Origin: Mesorhizobium sp.
Lineage (GTDB): Bacteria; Pseudomonadota; Alphaproteobacteria; Rhizobiales; Rhizobiaceae
Reading direction: 5' to 3'
DNA: 64,000 bases
NCBI RefSeq assembly: GCF_024509055.1
Contig: NZ_JANINM010000006.1
Location: forward strand, 1-64,000
A program made the position numbers and the translations under genes. This document shows, one piece after another, positions 58,042 to 64,000 of the stretch; position 1 is the stretch's first letter, and the number at the start of each line of letters is the position of its first letter. Below the pieces are notes generated by a model. It saw only the letters and a list, made by a program, of their open reading frames with translations. It did no database searches and was not told the origin of the DNA.

Positions 58042-58470
58042 CTATCTGGCCCCGCCAGCCGGCCGCATCTCGAACAGCGCATCGATGATGGGACACTCCG
58101 GAACCTGATCCGCGGTGCATTGCGCGGCCATGTCCGACATCACCCGCTCCAGGCGCCGCAGGTCTGCGATCTTCTGACGAATATCCCTGATATGTCCGAC
58201 GGTGAGAGCATGAACTTCGCCGCAGGTGTAGGAGTGTCCGTCGACCAGATGAAGAAGGCCACGCAACTCATCGAGGCTGAAGCCAAGCTCCCGGCCACGG
58301 CGAATGAAATGCAAGCGCCTGACATGTTCAGCCTCGTAGATCCGGTATCCGCTCGCGCGTCGCGCTGGCGCCGGCATCACCCCGATCTTCTCGTAATAGC
58401 GGATCGTCTCGATGTTGACGCCGCTGCGTTCAGAGAGAACGCCTATGGAAAGCCCGTCACTCATCTTCAT
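58042..58470 (-). CDS. merR: MerR family mercury-responsive regulator
   Basis: IGVLSERSGVNIETIRYYEKIGVMPAPARRASGYRIY; metal-binding-type Cys in YTCGEV, AAQCTADQVPECPIIDAL; divergent to merT. Confidence 0.88.
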   Translation of the reverse strand: MKMSDGLSIGVLSERSGVNIETIRYYEKIGVMPAPARRASGYRIYEAEHVRRLHFIRRGRELGFSLDELRGLLHLVDGHSYTCGEVHALTVGHIRDIRQKIADLRRLERVMSDMAAQCTADQVPECPIIDALFEMRPAGGAR

Positions 58471-58503
58471 GCTCGGCCTCACTCACACGTGATGAATCCG
58501 TGC

Positions 58504-58534
58504 TTGACCCTGTAGTCACTACAGACTGCATGCT
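58504..58534 (+). promoter_or_regulatory. MerR-type mer promoter/operator
   Basis: TTGACC - CTGTAGTcACTACAGACTG (exactly 19 bp, with CTGTAGT-c-ACTACAG dyad) - CATGCT. Confidence 0.75.
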
Positions 58535-58564
58535 CACCATAGATCAATTTCCGGAGTGAGTTCA

Positions 58565-58975
58565 ATGACGGGTCGAGCCAAGCCAACGGCGCAGCCAGAC
58601 ATGGTCGCGTCACCCGCGCCATCGCGCTTTGACGGGGCTGTCCTGCTTTCAGTCGCCGGCATCCTGGCGGCGCTTGGCGCGGCGAGCTGTTGCGTGGTGC
58701 CGTTCACCCTGTTTCTTGCTGGCGTCAGCGGCGCGTGGATCGGCAACCTGACGGCTCTTGAACCGTACCAGCCGGTTTTCGCAACGGCTTCGTTGGCGTT
58801 TATTGGTTACGGGGCCTGGCGCGTCTACCGAAAGCCCAAGGTCGCCTGCGCCGATGGCTACTGCGCCACGCCGCGTTCGGACCGTGTTGCAAGAGCGGGC
58901 CTCTGGATCGCGGCGATATTGGTCATCGTCGCGGTCGGGTTTCCCTACGCCATTCGCTACGTTCTCGTCTCCTGA
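58565..58975 (+). CDS. merT: Mercuric ion transporter MerT
   Basis: AASCCVVPF Cys pair in TM1; ACADGYCATP loop; three TM helices. Confidence 0.88.
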   Translation: MTGRAKPTAQPDMVASPAPSRFDGAVLLSVAGILAALGAASCCVVPFTLFLAGVSGAWIGNLTALEPYQPVFATASLAFIGYGAWRVYRKPKVACADGYCATPRSDRVARAGLWIAAILVIVAVGFPYAIRYVLVS

Positions 58976-59036
58976 GCGCCGGGCATGACGGCCGCCCGGA
59001 CCACGTCACCGTCAACTTCCCGAAAGGATATCCGAA

Positions 59037-59345
59037 ATGAAAACGTATCTTGGCACCGTTCTCGCTTTTTGCCTGTTGCTCGCGCCGGCCGCCGCCCGAG
59101 CGGCGGACGCCAAGGTCGCGCTCGACGTTCACCACGCCGGCTGCGTGTTGTGCGGTCCTATCGTCAAAAGCACTTTGGAGCACGTCAAGGGTGTGTCCTC
59201 GGTCACGGTCAGCCAGCCCGACGGCATGGCCGACGTAACGGCCGTGGTGACATATGACGACAGGCAGACGTCGCCCGACGCGCTGATCCAGGCAACGACC
59301 GCTCAAGGGTATCCGGCCGACATTGCGAACAGGACGAGCGGCTGA
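59037..59345 (+). CDS. merP: Periplasmic mercury-binding protein MerP-like
   Basis: Signal peptide; HMA-like VHHAGCVLCGPIVKSTLEHVKGVSSVTVSQPDG. Confidence 0.82.
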   Translation: MKTYLGTVLAFCLLLAPAAARAADAKVALDVHHAGCVLCGPIVKSTLEHVKGVSSVTVSQPDGMADVTAVVTYDDRQTSPDALIQATTAQGYPADIANRTSG

Positions 59346-59431
59346 TGGGCTGCGGCGCCAAGGGCTTCCATTGTCTTGATGTTTTGAAGCGCTCAGGGCT
59401 GCTTCGGAGCGTCCACCAGGAAGAAGGCTGA
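59345..59431 (+). CDS. Candidate 28-aa small protein between merP and merA
   Basis: ATG overlaps merP TGA (TGATG); MGCGAKGFHCLDVLKRSGLLRSVHQEEG. Confidence 0.3.
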   Translation: MGCGAKGFHCLDVLKRSGLLRSVHQEEG

Positions 59432-59436
59432 ACCAA

Positions 59437-60879
59437 ATGCATGAGGCTTGTTGTTGCCCGGTTCCGGGCAAAATCGGCGGCAGGTACGATATTATCGTTG
59501 TCGGCGCCGGTTCCGCTGGCTTCTCGGCGGCGCTTACAGCCGCAGAGCAAGGTGCGCAGGTGGCTCTTGTCGGGCACGGCACAATCGGCGGCACCTGCGT
59601 CAACGCCGGCTGCGTGCCCTCGAAAGCGCTGATCCGCGCCACTGAGGCGGTGCATCGTGCGAATGCCGCGCCTGACCGGTTCAGCGGTATCGAAGGTGGC
59701 GCCCGCATCGTCGATTGGCCCGCTCAGATCGCCCAGAAGGACGCTCTGGTCGCCGACCTGCGCCAGGCGAAATACGCCGACCTTCTCCCGGAATACAACA
59801 ACATAGTCTATCGCCAAGGCCGGGCGCGGCTCGTCGATGACGGCATCGATATTGATGGGCAGCGCGTCGTCTCGGAGCGCGTCATCATTGCGACGGGTGC
59901 GCGGCCAACCTTGCCGGCTATTCCAGGCCTCGCGGGCGTCGCGGCGCTCGACAGCGCCTCGGCTTTGTCGCTGAATGAGCTGCCGCGATCCATCATCGTG
60001 CTCGGTGGCGGCTATGTCGGCGCCGAGTTCGCACAGATTTTCGCGCGAGCCGGAGTTGCCGTGACGTTCGTCTTCCGCAGTCGTCTCCTGCCGCGGGCCG
60101 AGCCGGAGATCAGTCATGCGCTGGCGGGTTATTTGACCGATGAAGGGATCACGGTTGTCTGCGACCTGAGCTATGAATCCATCAGCAAGACGGATGATGG
60201 CCGCGTAGCGGTCGCGATCATCAAGGACAGCCGTTCCGACATATTGATCGCCGATCGGATCCTGGTTGCGACGGGGCGCACGCCAAATACTGCAGGCCTC
60301 GGCCTTTCCGAGGCGGGCGTCGCGCAGGACGATGCCGGCGCAATCATCGTCGACGACCGCATGCGCACCTCGAAGCCGGGCGTTTATGCGGCAGGGGATG
60401 TCACCGGCAAGGACCAGTTCGTCTACATGGCTGCCCACGGCGCCAAGCTCGCCGCCAAGAACGCCTTGAACGGCGACAGCCTGCGCTACGAAAACACGAC
60501 AATGCCCGCCATTGTCTTCACGGACCCCCAGGTAGCCAGTGTCGGGCTGACCGAGGTGCGGGCCCGCGCGGCTGGCCATGTCGTGCGAACCTCGGTGCTC
60601 TCGCTCGACAATTTGCCGCGTGCACTGGTCGCCCGCGACACCAGGGGGCTGATCAAGCTTGTCGCGGATGCGGCGACCCGCAAGCTGCTGGGAGCGCATA
60701 TCCTGGCGCCTGAGGGCGCGGACAGCATCCAGACGGCGGCGCTCGCCATTCGTTGCGGCCTCACCATCGATGACCTTGCGGAGACGATCTTTCCATACCT
60801 CACGAATGTGGAGGGGTTGAAGCTCGCGGCTCTGGCGTTCGATAGGGATGTGACGAAACTGTCCTGCTGTGCCGGCTGA
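59437..60879 (+). CDS. merA: Mercuric reductase
   Basis: GGTCVNAGCVPSKALI redox site; C-terminal LSCCAG; lacks an N-terminal HMA domain. Confidence 0.93.
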   Translation: MHEACCCPVPGKIGGRYDIIVVGAGSAGFSAALTAAEQGAQVALVGHGTIGGTCVNAGCVPSKALIRATEAVHRANAAPDRFSGIEGGARIVDWPAQIAQKDALVADLRQAKYADLLPEYNNIVYRQGRARLVDDGIDIDGQRVVSERVIIATGARPTLPAIPGLAGVAALDSASALSLNELPRSIIVLGGGYVGAEFAQIFARAGVAVTFVFRSRLLPRAEPEISHALAGYLTDEGITVVCDLSYESISKTDDGRVAVAIIKDSRSDILIADRILVATGRTPNTAGLGLSEAGVAQDDAGAIIVDDRMRTSKPGVYAAGDVTGKDQFVYMAAHGAKLAAKNALNGDSLRYENTTMPAIVFTDPQVASVGLTEVRARAAGHVVRTSVLSLDNLPRALVARDTRGLIKLVADAATRKLLGAHILAPEGADSIQTAALAIRCGLTIDDLAETIFPYLTNVEGLKLAALAFDRDVTKLSCCAG

Positions 60880-60939
60880 TGGCGAAGCGGCTGGCCATGG
60901 AGCGAGAGCCGCCAAAAAAGATTGTGGAACGGAAGGCCC

Positions 60940-61689
60940 ATGACCGAGGCGAAGGTTCCGGCTCTGGACGAATATTGGCAGGTACTGGAAAGCCGCCTGC
61001 CGAACTTCTCGCGCGAGGAGCAACACGCGGCAATCGCTTTGTACAGAGCGCTTGCAACGGGTCACCCAGTCGACGCCGAGCGATTTGGCCGGGCGCTTGG
61101 AATCTCGGCTACGAGCGGCCATGCGCTTCTCCAGCGAGATTCGATCAAGCCTCTCGTCTACCTTGATGATCGGGGGTCCATACTCGGCTTTGGCGGGCTG
61201 GCGGCAACGGCTATGCATCACCGTTTCGAGGTGGGCGATTGCACACTATCGACATGGTGCGCCTGGGACAGCCTGTTCCTGCCCGAAATCCTCGACCGCC
61301 CTGCGCGCGTCACCTCCGCTGACCCGGAAAGCGGCGAGGTCGTGCGCCTGGTCGTGACGCCGGAGAGGATCGAATCCGTCGAGCCCGGAGAAACCGTTGT
61401 CTCGTTTGTTCTGCCCGATGTGGGGATTTTTGACGTGTCCGCCGCCAATGTGATGGCGAAATTCTGCCACTTCGTCTTCTTCTTCGCGTCGCGCTCATCC
61501 GGTGAGCGCTGGACCGCCAGCCGCCCCGGTACATTTCTGTATTCCCTCGACGACGCCTTCGCCCTGGCAAGGCGGTTGAATGCCAGAAACTTTGGGCCGG
61601 AGCTTGAGCGACTGGCGCAGGGGAGATCGACAGCTTCGCCTTCTGGCCCTACACGCCATTTGCAAAACCCGCTAAACACCCGTGCATGA
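60940..61689 (+). CDS. merB: Organomercurial lyase
   Basis: STWCAWDSLFLPEIL and MAKFCHFVFFFAS contain the expected catalytic Cys positions. Confidence 0.92.
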   Translation: MTEAKVPALDEYWQVLESRLPNFSREEQHAAIALYRALATGHPVDAERFGRALGISATSGHALLQRDSIKPLVYLDDRGSILGFGGLAATAMHHRFEVGDCTLSTWCAWDSLFLPEILDRPARVTSADPESGEVVRLVVTPERIESVEPGETVVSFVLPDVGIFDVSAANVMAKFCHFVFFFASRSSGERWTASRPGTFLYSLDDAFALARRLNARNFGPELERLAQGRSTASPSGPTRHLQNPLNTRA

Positions 61690-63791
61690 ACCAGCACGCC
61701 AAGTTCCGGATCGGCCATTCGGCCTGTCCGCATGACTGTCCCTCCACCTGCGCGCTCGAGGTCGAACTGCTCGACGGAAACCGCATCGGTCGCGTGCATG
61801 GCGCGAAGGCGAACAGCTACACGTCGGGCGTCGTTTGTGCCAAGGTCGCGCGCTATGCCGACCGCGTGCATCATCCGGACCGGCTGCTGAAGCCGCTGGT
61901 TCGTGCCGCCGGCAAGGGCGAGGGCGCCTGGAAGGAATCCAGCTGGGAAGCCGCGCTCGACCTGGTCGCCGAGAAGTTCATCGCGGCGGAGGCGAGATAC
62001 GGCGCGGAGACGGTCTGGCCTTACTTCTATGCCGGCACGATGGGGCTGGTGCAGCGCGACGGCATCGAGCGCCTGCGGCATGCCAAGAAGTATTCCGGTT
62101 TCTTCGGCTCGATCTGCACCAATCTGGCCTGGACCGGTTGGATGATGGGGGCGGGCGCCTTGCGTGGCCCCGATCCGCGCGAGATGGCGAAGGCCGACTG
62201 CGTGGTGATCTGGGGCACCAACGCAGTGGTCACACAGGTCAACGTCATGACCCACGCCACCAGGGCGCGCAAGGAGCGTGGCGCCAGGATCGTCGTCATC
62301 GACATTTACGAGAACGCGACGATGAAGCAGGCCGATCTCGGCCTGGTGCTGAGGCCTGGCACCGACGGTGCGCTGGCCTGCGCGGTCATGCATGTGCTGT
62401 TTCGCGATGGCATGGCCGACCGCGCCTATCTGGAACAATACACCGACGATCCGCGCGGGCTGGAAGAACATTTGAGGACACGCACGCCGGAGTGGGCAGC
62501 CGCCATCACGGGCTTGAGCGTCGCCGAGATCGAGGCCTTCGCCCAAATCGTCGGTACGACGAAGAAGACCTATTTCCGTCTTGGCTACGGCTTCTCGCGC
62601 CAGCGCAACGGCTCGGTCAACATGCATGCCGCTTCCTGCATCGCCGCCGTCACCGGTGCTTGGCAGTATGAGGGCGGTGGCGCCTTCCATTCCAATTCCG
62701 GCATCTTCAAGCTGAACCAGGACGTGCTCGAAGGCACCGCGATGCGCGACCCGAAAGTGCGCTACCTCGACCATTCGCGCATCGGCCCGGTGCTGACGGG
62801 TGCGCAGGACGCGCTCTATGGCGGGCCACCGGTGACGGCGATGCTGATCCAGAACACCAACCCGGCGAACGTCGCGCCCGAGCAGCGGCTGGTGAAGCAG
62901 GGCTTCATGCGTGAGGACCTGTTCACCTGCGTGCACGAGCAGTTCATGACCGATACGGCCAGGCTCGCCGACGTCGTGTTGCCGGCAACGATGTTCCTGG
63001 AGCATGACGACGTCTACAAGGGCGGCGGCAACCAGCACATCACGCTGGGCCCCAAGCTGATCGAGCCGCCCGAAGGGCCGCGCACCAACCACGATGTCAT
63101 CGAGGAGCTCGCCAGGCGGCTGGGCGTCGCCGACCGACCGGGCTTTGGCCTGACCGAAAAGGAGCACATCGACATCATCCTCGGCAAGCGCGGCATCGGC
63201 AGCTTCGACAGCCTGAAGGAAGACAAGTGGGTCGACCTGCAGCCCGATTTCGACGACGCGCATTTCATCCACGGCTTCGGCCATTCGGACAAGAAGTTCC
63301 ACTTCCGCGCCAACTGGACAGGCCAATCGGCGCCCAATCGGCCGCCCAAGAGCATGGGTCTGTTCGGGCCGGTCGAGCGGCTGCCGGAATTCCCCGACCA
63401 CGTCGAACTGATCGAGGTGGCGGACGACGAGCATCCGTTCCGGCTCACCACCTCGCCGGCGCGCAATTTCCTCAATTCAACCTTTGCCGAGACGCCTGTC
63501 TCGAAGGCCAAGGAGGGCAGGCCCGAACTGCTTCTGCATCCCGACGACGCCGCCGCGCTCGGCATCGAGGATGGCGGCCGCGTCGAGGTTGGCAACCGGC
63601 GCGGCGATCTCGTGCTGCATGCAAAACTCTTCGACGGCGTGAAGCGCGGCGTAGTGGTGGCCGAAGGCATCTGGCCGAACAGCGCGCATGAGCGCGGCGA
63701 GGGCATCAACGTGCTGACCGGCGCCGACGCCCCGGCGCCCTATGGCGGCGCGGCTTTTCATGACAACAAGGTCTGGCTCAGGGCGCTCTGA
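61686..63791 (+). CDS. Molybdopterin-dependent oxidoreductase
   Basis: N-terminal 4Fe-4S motif ACPHDCPSTCAL...GVVCAKV; molybdopterin-binding domains; ATGA overlap with merB. Confidence 0.93.
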   Translation: MNQHAKFRIGHSACPHDCPSTCALEVELLDGNRIGRVHGAKANSYTSGVVCAKVARYADRVHHPDRLLKPLVRAAGKGEGAWKESSWEAALDLVAEKFIAAEARYGAETVWPYFYAGTMGLVQRDGIERLRHAKKYSGFFGSICTNLAWTGWMMGAGALRGPDPREMAKADCVVIWGTNAVVTQVNVMTHATRARKERGARIVVIDIYENATMKQADLGLVLRPGTDGALACAVMHVLFRDGMADRAYLEQYTDDPRGLEEHLRTRTPEWAAAITGLSVAEIEAFAQIVGTTKKTYFRLGYGFSRQRNGSVNMHAASCIAAVTGAWQYEGGGAFHSNSGIFKLNQDVLEGTAMRDPKVRYLDHSRIGPVLTGAQDALYGGPPVTAMLIQNTNPANVAPEQRLVKQGFMREDLFTCVHEQFMTDTARLADVVLPATMFLEHDDVYKGGGNQHITLGPKLIEPPEGPRTNHDVIEELARRLGVADRPGFGLTEKEHIDIILGKRGIGSFDSLKEDKWVDLQPDFDDAHFIHGFGHSDKKFHFRANWTGQSAPNRPPKSMGLFGPVERLPEFPDHVELIEVADDEHPFRLTTSPARNFLNSTFAETPVSKAKEGRPELLLHPDDAAALGIEDGGRVEVGNRRGDLVLHAKLFDGVKRGVVVAEGIWPNSAHERGEGINVLTGADAPAPYGGAAFHDNKVWLRAL

Positions 63792-64000
63792 TCACTTCGC
63801 GGCTTGCGCGTCGAGCTTTTTGATCTCGTCCGCAGCCGCCTTGCGCGCCGTGGCATCCTCGCCCGACGCGCCCTTGTCCTTGGCGTAGGCGATGAGGGCG
63901 GCGCGCGTTTGCTCGTCGCAGCCGTCTTCTCCCGCGCCATCGATGCCGGCTTTCTTCGCCGCGTCGAGAACGGAGTCGCAGGCGTCCGGCGCAAAGGCGA
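63792..64000 (-). CDS. Hypothetical protein, C-terminal part only
   Basis: Minus-strand frame open from window end to stop; ends ...AYAKDKGASGEDATARKAADEIKKLDAQAAK. Confidence 0.5.
   Translation of the reverse strand, partial: AFAPDACDSVLDAAKKAGIDGAGEDGCDEQTRAALIAYAKDKGASGEDATARKAAADEIKKLDAQAAK

Noticed and set aside
61218-63434. 738-aa minus-strand ORF antisense to merB/oxidoreductase
   Set aside because: Same antisense artefact; no recognisable domain and the plus strand is convincingly coding.
1-64000. Prophage, CRISPR, transposase or tRNA-bounded island
   Set aside because: No integrase/transposase ORF, no regularly spaced repeat array and no tRNA-like sequence were recognised.

Overview
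This 64 kb, GC-rich, gene-dense window looks like a Mesorhizobium-type (Rhizobiales) chromosome; the taxon is inferred from gene content and repeat types, not searched. From left to right it holds: (1) a truncated-edge cluster of acetyltransferase-like + Rieske oxygenase + ATP-grasp genes; (2) an M20 amidohydrolase/AraC pair; (3) a surface-polysaccharide locus (~5.5-16.7 kb) with a cellulose-synthase-like GT2, a GH26-like secreted hydrolase, a second GT2, an LPG-synthase/flippase-like membrane protein, GalE, a UDP-glucuronate decarboxylase-like enzyme, two DUF995 proteins and two small lipoproteins sharing a CGPSGFGQ motif; (4) housekeeping genes (rlmJ, an ECF42/YCII pair, uvrC, pgsA, moaD/moaE, ndk, a UvrD-type helicase, a mucR-type regulator, an ABC-F protein); (5) an amino-acid-type ABC transporter/FAD oxidase/GATase-like/LacI operon; (6) a fluoride-resistance operon (two CrcB + DUF190) under a fluoride riboswitch, with a second, apparently orphan riboswitch-like copy ~1.2 kb upstream; (7) a LysR/2OG-dioxygenase-like/EamA exporter cluster; (8) a broad-spectrum mer operon (merR, merTPAB) overlapping a downstream molybdopterin oxidoreductase. 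The strongest non-annotation observations are two exact TTAA-N7-TTAA (CtrA-type) sites in the polysaccharide divergent promoter, the orphan fluoride aptamer copy, a pair of LacI-type operators 21 bp apart, a MerR promoter with an exact 19-bp spacer, a 57-bp tandem palindrome duplication, and a palindromic repeat apparently inserted inside an exporter gene. No tRNA, rRNA, CRISPR, transposase or prophage was recognised. All family calls are by reading motifs; no database search was run.
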